From Rhizobium sp. L43 (GTDB lineage Bacteria; Pseudomonadota; Alphaproteobacteria; Rhizobiales; Rhizobiaceae), in contig NZ_NWSQ01000018.1 of NCBI RefSeq assembly GCF_002531725.1, positions 105,474-169,473 of the forward strand: a stretch of 64,000 nucleotides of DNA, given 5' to 3'. Below the pieces are notes generated by a model, which saw only the letters and a list, made by a program, of their open reading frames with translations, did not search any database and was not told where the DNA came from. The position numbers and the translations under genes were made by a program. This document shows, piece by piece, positions 27,096 through 36,125 of this stretch. Numbering within the stretch: the first letter of the stretch is position 1; each line of letters opens with the position of its first letter.

Positions 27096-28529
27096 TCACG
27101 ATCTCGGGCCGCGGGAGTTTCGGGGCTTGGACTTGGCAGCGGCCGGGGCGGCGGCGGAACGGGCTCTGACTGCCGAGAGAAAGGAGGCGTAGCTCCAGGT
27201 CAGGTTCCGGACGCTTTTCTCGTAACCAACGGTTCCATCGAACTGTTCGCTGAGTTCATAGTGATCGCTGTGATAGACGATGGCGCGCAGCATGACGTCA
27301 GACGAAGCCCGCAAGGCAGCTGACGCGTCGGCGGCGCTGCTGGATGCGCCAAGTCCCAGTTCCGCGAAGAAGGGCTCGGAGAGCTGATCCAGGGGGATGG
27401 CGCCGCTGGCCTCAATGGCATTGGCAAGCCGATATTGAAACTCGGCGAAGTTGGCGGTGCACAGAGCCCATGGATGCCCGCCGACCACCGGAGCCGCCAC
27501 ATCGCCATCGTAGTGATCGCCTGGATAGCGCCCGAAGAGTGGTCCGAGCCCTTTGGCCGCGTCGGCGCCATTGATCGGGTAATAGTTCGATGACGAGGGA
27601 TCGGCCCACTGGCGCCGCAAGATGGCCGCCGTTGCCAAAAGCTTGGTATCTGTCGGCTCGATCCCGCCATAGCAGACCGAAGAGACGATATCGATGTTGG
27701 CATCGTAACCGGCTTGCTCCGCAGCATCCAGAATGCTCACATAGAGTTGCCCGTTCCAGTGGGTGGCCAGCTGGCTTTCCAGCCAGGAGATGGCGCCGGC
27801 TACCCCGGCAGGCACCGCAATACCGATCGTGTTTGTGGAAATTTCCCGGAAAAAGCGCAGCTGTACCGCTCTTGCGAAAAAGGAATAGCCCTCATATTCC
27901 TCCCAGAGATTTGTGGTCTTGTTCTGGTAAACTTCGAGAAGATAAGAGAGGTTGGTCTCGACCAATTGTTTAGCGATCGTCTGCGTGGCGCCATCCAGCT
28001 GATTGAACAAGGTCAGGATCGCAATCGACTGAATGGCCGGTCCGTCATTCTGCTCCGACCACGGACGAACCTCGCCGGTGATGGTGAAGCAGGCGTGGCC
28101 AAGTGTGCCGGTCGCAGAATTCTTCGCATTCGCCTGACAGAGCGCGGCGAAGTTCACGTAGTCGACCAGGCTCGGCGAAACCCCGCCCGGAACGGGCAGC
28201 AAGCCGGCAAGGGCGATCTCGATGGCCGTAATGGCCCCATCACGGACCCAGTTGAAAACATAGTCCTGGTCGACACCAGGCGTGTTCGCTGGATAGGAGG
28301 GGGCGGCGATGACGCAGCCCGGGGCCGAAAAGACGCCGGGCGATGCCGGATCCTCGATGACATAACCATCGCTTGTGACGTTGCGCATCATCAGAAGAGA
28401 AAAATAGCGCGACAATGCGACCAGATCGGTCTGCGCGAAGGCGGGCCGCGGTTTGACTGCAGGCGCATTGGCGCCGATATGGGCCGGGTTAGCAACTGTC
28501 GTTGGCTCATTCCAAAACGCAACTGTCAT
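27096..28529 (-). CDS. GH15 glucoamylase-family protein of fungal-like type, no signal peptide
   Basis: A 477-residue alpha/alpha-barrel hydrolase. VIAAPSYPANTPGVDQDYVF and NWVRDGAITA match the fungal glucoamylase N-terminal block. LWEEYEGYSFFAR (Glu210) fits the general acid. SEQFDGTVGYEKSVRNLTWS (Glu428) fits the catalytic base region, as in Aspergillus glucoamylase. The family releases glucose from the non-reducing ends of alpha-glucans. There is no signal peptide, and the last 20 residues are basic and low-complexity. It is the first enzyme gene of the cluster, just after the XRE regulator. Confidence 0.85.
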   Translation of the reverse strand: MTVAFWNEPTTVANPAHIGANAPAVKPRPAFAQTDLVALSRYFSLLMMRNVTSDGYVIEDPASPGVFSAPGCVIAAPSYPANTPGVDQDYVFNWVRDGAITAIEIALAGLLPVPGGVSPSLVDYVNFAALCQANAKNSATGTLGHACFTITGEVRPWSEQNDGPAIQSIAILTLFNQLDGATQTIAKQLVETNLSYLLEVYQNKTTNLWEEYEGYSFFARAVQLRFFREISTNTIGIAVPAGVAGAISWLESQLATHWNGQLYVSILDAAEQAGYDANIDIVSSVCYGGIEPTDTKLLATAAILRRQWADPSSSNYYPINGADAAKGLGPLFGRYPGDHYDGDVAAPVVGGHPWALCTANFAEFQYRLANAIEASGAIPLDQLSEPFFAELGLGASSSAADASAALRASSDVMLRAIVYHSDHYELSEQFDGTVGYEKSVRNLTWSYASFLSAVRARSAAAPAAAKSKPRNSRGPRS

Positions 28530-28740
28530 GGCTGACTCCGAAATCGGTTGAGACTTGCCGGGACCGGATCGAAAAAATAGGCGGTCCCGGATGAGAGAAA
28601 TTGGCCGAATGGGTGGCGTTACTTTCCGTGCAGCATGCCGCTGTTGAAGCTCCGATCAGAATGATGGTTGAGTATCTTACTTTTATCAACCTGAAGATGT
28701 TGAGCGGAGATCAAAAAACGGCATAAAATTGCGCTTGGCG

Positions 28741-29085
28741 TTACGGGTATGCCGGGGGGATGGATTCGAGCAGCCCGATGAGATTGGACCGGGTAGACGC
28801 GGGCCGGTCGCGCAGCGCCAGAACCAATTGCAGTTCGGTGGTCGAGATCGGGCTGTTCCTGTGCCAATCCATGGTGCCCCGCCCGAGCAGCAGCCAGTCG
28901 AGGGAGACATCTAAAAGGTGCGCGAGGGCGCAGGCGCTTTCGAGCGAGGTGTGACCGCCATTCTGCCAGCGCGAGACGGCGGCGACGGACACGTTCAGTT
29001 CGGCAGCGAGTGCGTGAACTTTCCGGTACTTGCCGCGGGATATCGCCTCGCGAATGCGTTTGCCGCGTGCTAGGTCGAACGTCAT
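28741..29085 (-). CDS. XRE-family helix-turn-helix regulator
   Basis: A 114-residue DNA-binding protein. The helix-turn-helix spans KVHALAAELNVSVAAVSRWQ (about residues 22-41), and LDVSLDWLLLGRG follows as the usual dimer region of Cro/CI-type proteins. GGGGAGGATT before the ATG at 29085 supports this start over 29145. It is the most upstream gene of the minus-strand cluster and probably regulates it. A 211-base gap to the glucoamylase could hold the operator. Confidence 0.85.
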   Translation of the reverse strand: MTFDLARGKRIREAISRGKYRKVHALAAELNVSVAAVSRWQNGGHTSLESACALAHLLDVSLDWLLLGRGTMDWHRNSPISTTELQLVLALRDRPASTRSNLIGLLESIPPAYP

Positions 29086-29373
29086 CGGAATCCTCCCCAT
29101 GGTTGTATTGAACTTGACAGCCATTGAGGGCGCTCGGCCGATCAAATATCAGAAATCGCTTATGAAGGTGAAAGGCAAAGCGGGGCGCCGGTCAATCTGG
29201 TGAAATATCCATATTGTCCGAGGTCGGTCTCCTGTTGTGAAACATCTAGAAGCATGGTCGCGCAAAGCTGTGCGGCGGTTTTGCGACCCCGACATGCGGA
29301 AAACCAAAGACCTCAAGCGCGGTCAGCGAATCTGAAAGATCACGGCACGCTTTTAGGATCGGGAGGGACGGAG

Positions 29374-30012
29374 ATGTTGCGGATACTCACCAGGGACATG
29401 CTCGAGACTGAGCCGCATGCATTCGATCAAATGTTTCGGGCGCGCGCCGCCGTTTTTCGCGATCGTCTGGGATGGCAGGTCGATGTCAGGGACCAGTGGG
29501 AAAGGGACCGTTACGATGAGGCGGAAGATCCCGTATATCTCGTCACGCAACGGCCTTCCGGCACGCTGACGGGTTCGCTGCGTCTGCTGCCGACCACGGG
29601 AGCGACGATGCTCAAAAGCGAGTTCCGGCATTTCTTCGATGAGCCTATCGACGTCGATAGCCCGACGACCTGGGAATGTACCCGCTTTTGCCTTCATCCG
29701 CTTGCCGGACACATTGATCAATCGCGCACAGTCGCCACGGAACTGCTCTCGGGGCTTTGCGATCTTGCGCTCGACACCGGTATCGAAAGCATCGTCGGCC
29801 TCTATGATGTCGCGATGGTCGGGGTGTACCGCAGGATCGGCTGGAGGCCGACGCCGCTTGCCCGATCCCGGCCCGAAATTGGCAAGCTGTATGTCGGCCT
29901 ATGGGATGTGACGGCGGACAATTGTCGGACACTTCGGGCCAACCTGTCCCGACTGCTGGAGCAAGCCTCTCCCTCTCCTGACAGAGCCCTTGTCGACGGC
30001 GACATGCGCTAA
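29374..30012 (+). CDS. Acyl-homoserine-lactone synthase (LuxI family)
   Basis: A 212-residue enzyme that makes N-acyl-homoserine lactone from S-adenosylmethionine and acyl-ACP in the cytoplasm. All invariant residues are at the canonical positions: Arg24, Phe28, Trp34, Asp45, Asp48, Arg70, Phe84, Glu101 and Arg104. GGGAGGGACGGAG before the ATG at 29374 fixes the start. An imperfect inverted repeat lies at 29256-29288 in the leader (GGTCGCGCAAA/TTTTGCGACC). I found no clear lux box by eye. It precedes its likely LuxR partner in the same direction and is divergent from the XRE regulator. Confidence 0.94.
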   Translation: MLRILTRDMLETEPHAFDQMFRARAAVFRDRLGWQVDVRDQWERDRYDEAEDPVYLVTQRPSGTLTGSLRLLPTTGATMLKSEFRHFFDEPIDVDSPTTWECTRFCLHPLAGHIDQSRTVATELLSGLCDLALDTGIESIVGLYDVAMVGVYRRIGWRPTPLARSRPEIGKLYVGLWDVTADNCRTLRANLSRLLEQASPSPDRALVDGDMR

Positions 30013-30174
30013 GCGCGGTCGCTGTCCCATCGCTCAGCAGTGGAATGGTCTCGTCAGCTTTTAACTCATTCTTCATCTCGCGGCATGGTTGCTGTAAAAT
30101 AACGCTGTTCCCGGTAGTCGCGAAATGTTACTTCTGCGGGTAGTTGAGGAATCGCACAATCACGAGTCCATCTC

Positions 30175-30900
30175 ATGCTGAGCAGTTCTCGTTTTTTCTA
30201 TAGTTTGGACCGGATCTCCGCATCGCCGACATTGCGGGATCTGGAAACGACTCTGGACGAAGTTCGCCATATTTATGCGATATCGCACATGGTTTTACAT
30301 GTGACGCGTTCCTCGGGGGCGGCGGCCAGCAATCCATTGCTGATGCTGACCTACCCGCCCGAATGGGTAAAACAATATCTCGACCGGGACTATTTCAGCA
30401 TCGATCCCGTCGTACGCCTCGGCCGGAACGGCTTCCTGCCGGTGGAATGGTCCGCGTCGAAATGGGATTCAGGCCGGGCCTACGGCTTCTTCAAGGAGGC
30501 CATGGCCTTCGGTATCGGCCGGCAAGGCGTGACCCTGCCGGTGCGGGGACCTCAAGGGGAGCGATCGCTGTTTACGGTCACGTCCAATCATCCCGATGCC
30601 TACTGGCGGCAATTCCGCATGGACAGTATGCGCGACCTCCAGTTTCTCGCCCACCATCTCCACGACAGGGCCATGGTTCTGTCGGGCCTGAGAAAAATGG
30701 CCGATATTCCGCAATTGTCCCGCCGCGAACTGCAATGTCTTGAAATGACGGCCAGCGGCCTGATGGCAAAGCAGATCTGCGCCCGCCTGTCCATTTCGGT
30801 AAGCGCGGTGCAACTCTATCTCGCCTCGGCACGCCGGAAGCTGACCGTCGCCACGACGAGTGAAGCAGTCGCCAAGGCCACGGCACTCGAATTGATATGA
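30175..30900 (+). CDS. LuxR-family autoinducer-binding regulator
   Basis: A 241-residue quorum-sensing regulator. The N-terminal ligand domain keeps the pocket residues Trp64, Tyr68, Asp77, Pro78 and Trp92, so it should bind an acyl-homoserine lactone. The C-terminal LuxR helix-turn-helix is LSRRELQCLEMTASGLMAKQ followed by ISVSAVQLYLASARRKL. It lies 162 bases after the LuxI gene. It probably controls luxI and perhaps the neighbouring minus-strand cluster (inference). Confidence 0.93.
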   Translation: MLSSSRFFYSLDRISASPTLRDLETTLDEVRHIYAISHMVLHVTRSSGAAASNPLLMLTYPPEWVKQYLDRDYFSIDPVVRLGRNGFLPVEWSASKWDSGRAYGFFKEAMAFGIGRQGVTLPVRGPQGERSLFTVTSNHPDAYWRQFRMDSMRDLQFLAHHLHDRAMVLSGLRKMADIPQLSRRELQCLEMTASGLMAKQICARLSISVSAVQLYLASARRKLTVATTSEAVAKATALELI

Positions 30901-30916
30901 GCATGGGGATCGCGGT

Positions 30917-31381
30917 TCAGCGTCTGCCCCTCGTGCGCGTCGCCAGAACATTGCGGATCGAGAAGCTGGAATGAATCCTGAGGACGCCGGGCAGAGTCGA
31001 CAGGATCTCCTTGTGGATCCGCTCGAACTCGCCCGCATTGGCGACCTCGACGCGCAGCAGATAATCGGAACCGCCGGTCATCAGAAAACACTCGCGAATC
31101 TCGGGATGCCGCCGGACCGCCGCCTCGAAGCGATCGAGATGGTCCTCGGTCTGTCGCTCGAGGGTGATATTGATGATGACGGCGATCGTCTCATCCGCAT
31201 TGCCGGTGTCCACCAGCGCCGTATAGCCGCGGATCACGCCTGATTTTTCCATGATCTTGATGCGCCTGAGGCAGGCCGATGGCGACAGGCCGATCTCGGC
31301 GGCGAGCTTGGCATTGCTCATGCGCGCATCGAGGCGCAGCAGCCTCAGTATATTGCGATCGATGGAGTCGAGGGCAGACAT
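30917..31381 (-). CDS. Lrp/AsnC-family regulator of the alanine catabolic locus
   Basis: A 154-residue regulator with an N-terminal helix-turn-helix (NAKLAAEIGLSPSACLRRIK, around residues 23-42) and a C-terminal RAM effector domain (GGSDYLLRVEV). It is divergent from alanine racemase and dadA, the arrangement of DadR-type activators that respond to alanine. The intergenic region 31382-31519 is AT-rich compared with its surroundings and suits Lrp binding. Confidence 0.9.
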   Translation of the reverse strand: MSALDSIDRNILRLLRLDARMSNAKLAAEIGLSPSACLRRIKIMEKSGVIRGYTALVDTGNADETIAVIINITLERQTEDHLDRFEAAVRRHPEIRECFLMTGGSDYLLRVEVANAGEFERIHKEILSTLPGVLRIHSSFSIRNVLATRTRGRR

Positions 31382-31519
31382 GACGGATCATCCCAAATTT
31401 TTGTCGATTATGCGAAGAATATACAAGAGACGCAATAATCGGCTACGGAATGACAGGCAATTTCGCTCGTTATTTCATAATCTCGCTCTCATCCGGGAAG
31501 CGGCCGGGAAGGGGTGGAG

Positions 31520-32653
31520 ATGGACGGCGATATTTTGGTTTCTCGCACGCGCACGGCCAGGATCACGCCGGGAGCTACAGGCTATCTGACGATTGATCTT
31601 GCGGCACTCGGCCGTAATTATCGTAAGCTCGTCTCGATGCTGGCGCCGGTCCGCGCAGGCGCCGTCGTCAAGGCCGACGCCTATGGCCTCGGCGCCGAAC
31701 GGGTTGCGGCAACGCTCTATGGTGAAGGTTGCCGGCACTTCTTCGTCGCCCAGTTCGTCGAGGCCGTGAGGCTGCGGCCGACGCTTGCCCTTGACGCCCA
31801 GATTTTCGTGCTGAATGGCCTGCAGCCGGGCAACGAGATCGCCTGTGCCGAGATGGGCATCGTCCCGGTTCTCAATTCGCTGGCCCAGTGGCGGCAATGG
31901 TCGACGACGGCGCGCATGCTGAAGCGCTGCCTGCCGGCCGTCCTGCAGTTCGACACCGGCATGTCGCGGCTCGGCTTTCCCCGGGAAGAACGAGCCGAGC
32001 TTGCGGCCGCCCTGGGCGACGGCACCAATATCGAGATCCTGTTCATCATGAGCCATCTGGCGTCGGCCGACGACATGGAGAGCGAACAGAATGCCGAGCA
32101 ATTTGCCGAGATGTCCTGCATCGCCGACGAATTTCCGGGCTTCGACATATCCTTCGCCAATTCCGGCGGCGTCTTCCTCGGCGATGCCTATCACGGCGTG
32201 CTCGCCCGGCCCGGCATCGCGCTTTATGGCGGTGCCCCGAACGCCGGCGAGACGAACCCGATGGAGCCGGTCGTCAGTCTCGACGTTGCCGTCGTGCAGA
32301 CGCGCACCGTGCCATCAGGCGCGAAAGTCGGCTATGGCGGCGCCCATGTCACGCAACGGGAAATGCGTCTCGCCACCATTGCCGCCGGCTATGCTGATGG
32401 CCTGCCGAGGTCACTGGGCGACCGCGGCGCCGTCTATTTCAATGGCATCCGCCTGCCGATCGTCGGCCGTGTGTCGATGGACAGCGCGACCGTCGATATC
32501 TCGGCACTCCCCGAAGGCGCCCTGACGCTGGGCAGTCTGGTCGAAGTGCTCGGCCCGAACCAGACGTTGGAAGACGTCGGCAGGGATGCCGGAACGATAT
32601 CTTACGAAATCCTAACCGGTCTGGGCGATCGTTACGACAGGCAATATTGCTGA
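31520..32653 (+). CDS. dadX: Catabolic alanine racemase (DadX-like)
   Basis: A 377-residue PLP enzyme that interconverts L- and D-alanine. The PLP lysine is in AVVKADAYGLGAERV near residue 50. The catalytic tyrosine/Asp region is GYADGLPRSLGDRG, and the C-terminal block is VGRVSMDSATVDI. The frame also opens with GTG at 31514; the ATG at 31520 follows AAGGGG at a good distance. With dadA next and an Lrp regulator divergent, it belongs to L-alanine breakdown rather than wall synthesis (inference from context). Confidence 0.92.
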   Translation: MDGDILVSRTRTARITPGATGYLTIDLAALGRNYRKLVSMLAPVRAGAVVKADAYGLGAERVAATLYGEGCRHFFVAQFVEAVRLRPTLALDAQIFVLNGLQPGNEIACAEMGIVPVLNSLAQWRQWSTTARMLKRCLPAVLQFDTGMSRLGFPREERAELAAALGDGTNIEILFIMSHLASADDMESEQNAEQFAEMSCIADEFPGFDISFANSGGVFLGDAYHGVLARPGIALYGGAPNAGETNPMEPVVSLDVAVVQTRTVPSGAKVGYGGAHVTQREMRLATIAAGYADGLPRSLGDRGAVYFNGIRLPIVGRVSMDSATVDISALPEGALTLGSLVEVLGPNQTLEDVGRDAGTISYEILTGLGDRYDRQYC

Positions 32654-32683
32654 GAGCCCGGCGGCTCCATCATTGGGGACATC

Positions 32684-33970
32684 ATGAAAGTCATCGTTCT
32701 GGGTGCCGGCATCGTCGGCGTCACATCCGCTTACCAGCTGGCCAAATCAGGCCATGAGGTCACCGTCGTCGACCGGCAGAAGGGGCCGGCGCTGGAGACG
32801 AGCTTTGCCAATGCCGGCGAAGTGTCCTTCGGTTATTGCTCGCCATGGGCAGCCCCCGGCATTCCGGCGAAGGCGATGAAGTGGCTGTTCATGAAACATG
32901 CGCCGCTCATCCTGCGCCCGAAATTGGACATGGCGATGCTCGCCTGGATGGCGAGGATGCTGTCGAACTGCACCTCAGAGCGGTACGCGATCAACAAGAG
33001 CCGCATGCTGCAGCTTGCCGATTACAGCCGCATCGCGCTGGCCGAGCTTCGCACCGAGACCGGCATCGCCTATGATGAACGCATGCAGGGAACCCTGCAG
33101 CTGTTCCGCACGCAGCAGCAGCTCGACGCCTCGGCAAAGGATGTCAAGGCTCTGGCGGCCGACGGCATTCCCTATGAGGTGCTGGACCGGGACGGCTGCA
33201 TTCGCGTCGAACCGGCGCTCAAGCACGTGCGCGACAAAATCGTCGGCGGCCTGCTGACGCCGAAGGACGAAACCGGCGACTGCTTCAAGTTCACCAATGC
33301 GCTGGCCGCCAAAGCCGAGGCGCTCGGCGTCCGCTTCGCTTATGGCACGACGATCAGGGCGCTGGATGTCGAGGCCGGCCGCGTGCGCGGCGTCATCACC
33401 GCTCGCCATCGCGATGGCGACCGCGATCCCGATCGCGAGCGCGAGCAGATGAGCGCCGACGCGGTGGTAGTCGCGCTCGGCAGCTATTCGCCGCTGCTGC
33501 TCAAGCCGTTCGGCATCAGGCTGCCGGTCTATCCGGTCAAGGGTTATTCGCTGACCATCCCGATCACCGATGCTTCCCGCGCACCGGAATCGACCGTCAT
33601 GGACGAAACCTACAAGATTGCGATCACCCGGCTCGGCGACCGCATCCGCGTCGGCGGCATGGCCGAGATATCAGGCTATACCAACGATCTCGGGCTCGCC
33701 CGGCGCAGCACGCTGGAACATTCGGTCACCGATCTTTTCCCCGGCGGCGATGTCTCCAAGGCTTCCTTCTGGTCCGGCCTGCGCCCGATGACACCGGATG
33801 GCACGCCGGTGATCGGCCCGACGAAAATCAAAGGCCTCTTCCTCAATACCGGCCACGGCACGCTCGGCTGGACGATGAGCACCGGTTCGGCGCGGCTTAT
33901 CGGCGACCTCGTCAGCGGCGCCAAGCCGGAAATCGACGCGCGGGATCTCGCCGTCAGCCGATACGGCTGA
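32684..33970 (+). CDS. dadA: D-amino acid dehydrogenase small subunit DadA
   Basis: A 428-residue FAD enzyme that oxidises D-alanine to pyruvate and ammonia, feeding electrons to the respiratory chain at the membrane. The FAD motif VLGAGIVGVTSAYQLA is at residues 5-20. SFANAGEVSFGYCSPWAAPG and the C-terminal NTGHGTLGWTMSTGS are DadA signatures. It follows alanine racemase by 30 bases. The stretch around residues 245-255 (DGDRDPDREREQ) is an acidic/basic insertion of low complexity. Confidence 0.94.
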   Translation: MKVIVLGAGIVGVTSAYQLAKSGHEVTVVDRQKGPALETSFANAGEVSFGYCSPWAAPGIPAKAMKWLFMKHAPLILRPKLDMAMLAWMARMLSNCTSERYAINKSRMLQLADYSRIALAELRTETGIAYDERMQGTLQLFRTQQQLDASAKDVKALAADGIPYEVLDRDGCIRVEPALKHVRDKIVGGLLTPKDETGDCFKFTNALAAKAEALGVRFAYGTTIRALDVEAGRVRGVITARHRDGDRDPDREREQMSADAVVVALGSYSPLLLKPFGIRLPVYPVKGYSLTIPITDASRAPESTVMDETYKIAITRLGDRIRVGGMAEISGYTNDLGLARRSTLEHSVTDLFPGGDVSKASFWSGLRPMTPDGTPVIGPTKIKGLFLNTGHGTLGWTMSTGSARLIGDLVSGAKPEIDARDLAVSRYG

Positions 33971-34046
33971 AACCGCCCGGGCGACGCCAAGGAAAGCAAA
34001 TACTTTTAGAAAAGTGACTGCGCCATGTCGGCGGCCGGATGGTTCC

Positions 34047-34078
34047 GTCGGCGATGGAGCAAATGCCCGATCGCCGAC
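34047..34078. terminator. Inverted repeat between convergent dadA and aminotransferase genes
   Basis: GTCGGCGAT (34047-34055) and ATCGCCGAC (34070-34078) form perfect 9-bp arms around 14 bases. The position between two convergent genes suits a shared transcription end. Confidence 0.5.
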
Positions 34079-34099
34079 GAGGGGATGCCGGATGCAGCT

Positions 34100-35434
34100 C
34101 TATGCCGCGCGCTTCAGCGCATCGCCGAGCGTCGAGACGATCGTGTCGATCTGGCCTTTCTCGATGATGAGCGGCGGCGACAGTGCGATGATGTCGCCGG
34201 TCACCCGGATCAGCAGACCCTTGTTGAAGCAGTCGACGAAGACGTCGTAGCCGCGGGTTCCCGGTGCCCCGTCACGGGGCGCCAGTTCGACCGCGCCGAC
34301 CAGGCCGAGATTGCGGATGTCGACGACATGAGGCAGGCCCTTCAGCGAATGAAGGCCGTCCTGCCAGTGGTCGGCAAGCTCGGACGCGCGTGTCAGCAGG
34401 CCTTCTTCCTCGTAGATTTCGAGGGTGGCGAGGCCGGCGGCGCAGGCGACCGGATGGCCGGAATAGGTATAGCCGTGGAAGAGCTCGATGGCATTTTCCG
34501 GCCCGACCATCAGGCTGTCATAGACCTTGCGGCTGGCAAAGACCGCACCCATGGGGATCGCGCCGTTGGTGAGGCCCTTTGCGGTGGTGACGAGATCGGG
34601 CACGACGCCGAAATAGTCCACCGCGAAAGGCGTGCCGAGGCGGCCGAAGCCCGTGATGACCTCGTCGAAGATCAGCAGGATGCCGTATTTGTCGGCGGTG
34701 GCGCGCAGCTTTTCCAGATAGCCCTTCGGCGGCAGGACCACGCCCGCTGATCCCGACATCGGCTCGACGATGACGGCGGCGATGGTTTCGGCGCCGTGCA
34801 ACTGCACCAGGCGTTCGAGATCGTCGGCCAGTTCTACGCCGTGCGCGGGAAGCCCCTTCGAAAAGGCATTGCGCTCGACGTCGAGCGTATGGCGCATATG
34901 GTCGGCCGGGATCTGCGGGAAGACCCGCCGGTTGTTGACGAGGCCGCCGACGGAAATGCCGCCGAAGCCGACGCCATGATATCCCTTTTCGCGCCCGATG
35001 ATCCGTGTGCGCGTGCCCTGGCCGATCGCACGCTGGTAAGCGATGGCGATCTTCAGCGCCGTATCGACCGATTCCGAGCCGGAGCCGGTGAAGAAGACCC
35101 GGTCGAGCTTGGCTTCCGGGCCGCCCGGCGCGTTCGCAGCCAGCTTCGCGGCGAAGTCGAAGGCGATCGGATGGCCCATCTGGAAGGTCGGGGCGTAGTC
35201 GAGCGTCGCAAGCTGCCGCTCGACCGCCCGGGCGATCTTCTTGCGGCCGTGGCCGGCATTGCAGCACCAGAGCCCGGCCGTGCCGTCAAGCACCTGATTT
35301 CCATCGACGTCGGTGTAATACATGCCGTCTGCGGCTGCCAGAAGGCGCGGCGTCGCCTTGAATTGCCGGTTCGCGGTGAACGGCATCCAGAAATTCTCGA
35401 GTACGGGCGCGTTCGTCTTGCTGATCTGGTCCAT
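34100..35434 (-). CDS. Class III omega-amino acid--pyruvate aminotransferase
   Basis: A 444-residue PLP aminotransferase. ENFWMPFTANRQFK at the N terminus, GSGSESVDTALKIA (cofactor phosphate binding), IFDEVITGFGRLG and the PLP lysine in TTAKGLTNGAIPMGAV match the beta-alanine:pyruvate transaminase group. It would move an amino group from an omega-amino acid or amine to pyruvate, giving alanine, which the adjacent Lrp/racemase/DadA locus can consume. CAGGAGG before the ATG at 35434 defines the start. It is divergent from the XRE-cupin regulator. Confidence 0.9.
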   Translation of the reverse strand: MDQISKTNAPVLENFWMPFTANRQFKATPRLLAAADGMYYTDVDGNQVLDGTAGLWCCNAGHGRKKIARAVERQLATLDYAPTFQMGHPIAFDFAAKLAANAPGGPEAKLDRVFFTGSGSESVDTALKIAIAYQRAIGQGTRTRIIGREKGYHGVGFGGISVGGLVNNRRVFPQIPADHMRHTLDVERNAFSKGLPAHGVELADDLERLVQLHGAETIAAVIVEPMSGSAGVVLPPKGYLEKLRATADKYGILLIFDEVITGFGRLGTPFAVDYFGVVPDLVTTAKGLTNGAIPMGAVFASRKVYDSLMVGPENAIELFHGYTYSGHPVACAAGLATLEIYEEEGLLTRASELADHWQDGLHSLKGLPHVVDIRNLGLVGAVELAPRDGAPGTRGYDVFVDCFNKGLLIRVTGDIIALSPPLIIEKGQIDTIVSTLGDALKRAA

Positions 35435-35576
35435 CCTGGCCTCCTGTGGTCGGCGCCGAGAATGGCAATTTCCATCCGTCAAACAAGTCCTTTTCTTTGC
35501 CGGTACAAGTTATTGAAATTAAATGGATGAATAGATAACATTTTCGATATTCTGAACAACACAAACGGACCGCACC

Positions 35577-36125
35577 ATGTCAGTCGATATCGGCAGCCGC
35601 CTTCGCCATCTCCGTATCGCCCATAAGCTTTCCCAGCGTGAGCTCGCCAAGCGGACCGGCGTCCCCAATTCGACGATTTCGCTGATCGAATCGAACGCCT
35701 CCAACCCCTCGGTCGGCGCCTTGAAGCGCATTCTCGACGGCATCCCCATCGGGCTGGCGGAATTCTTCGCCTTCGAGCCCGAGCGTCCAAGGAAGGCCTT
35801 CTATGCGGCCGAAGAACTGGTGGAGATCGGCAAGGGCGCCATCTCCTACAGGCAGGTTGGAGAGAACCTGTTCGGCCGCAGCCTGCAGATGCTCAAGGAA
35901 TGTTATCAGCCGGGCGCCGACACCGGAAAGATTCCGCTTGTTCACGAGGGAGAAGAAGGCGGGATCGTGCTCTCGGGAAGGCTCGAGGTGACGGTCGATG
36001 ACGAGCGGCGTATCCTCGGGCCGGGTGATGCCTATTATTTCGAAAGTCGGCGACCGCACCGCTTCCGTTGCGTCGGGCCGGTGCCTTGCGAAGTCATCAG
36101 CGCCTGCACGCCGCCGACCTTCTAA
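35577..36125 (+). CDS. XRE-family regulator with C-terminal cupin domain
   Basis: A 182-residue regulator of the PuuR type. The helix-turn-helix lies at residues 10-60 (LSQRELAKRTGVPNSTISLI) and a cupin sensor domain at about residues 100-175 (HEGEEGGIVLSGRLEVTVDD). Such proteins sense polyamine or amino-acid compounds and repress nearby catabolic genes. The 142-base divergent region to the aminotransferase is AT-rich and probably contains the shared operator. Confidence 0.9.
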   Translation: MSVDIGSRLRHLRIAHKLSQRELAKRTGVPNSTISLIESNASNPSVGALKRILDGIPIGLAEFFAFEPERPRKAFYAAEELVEIGKGAISYRQVGENLFGRSLQMLKECYQPGADTGKIPLVHEGEEGGIVLSGRLEVTVDDERRILGPGDAYYFESRRPHRFRCVGPVPCEVISACTPPTF

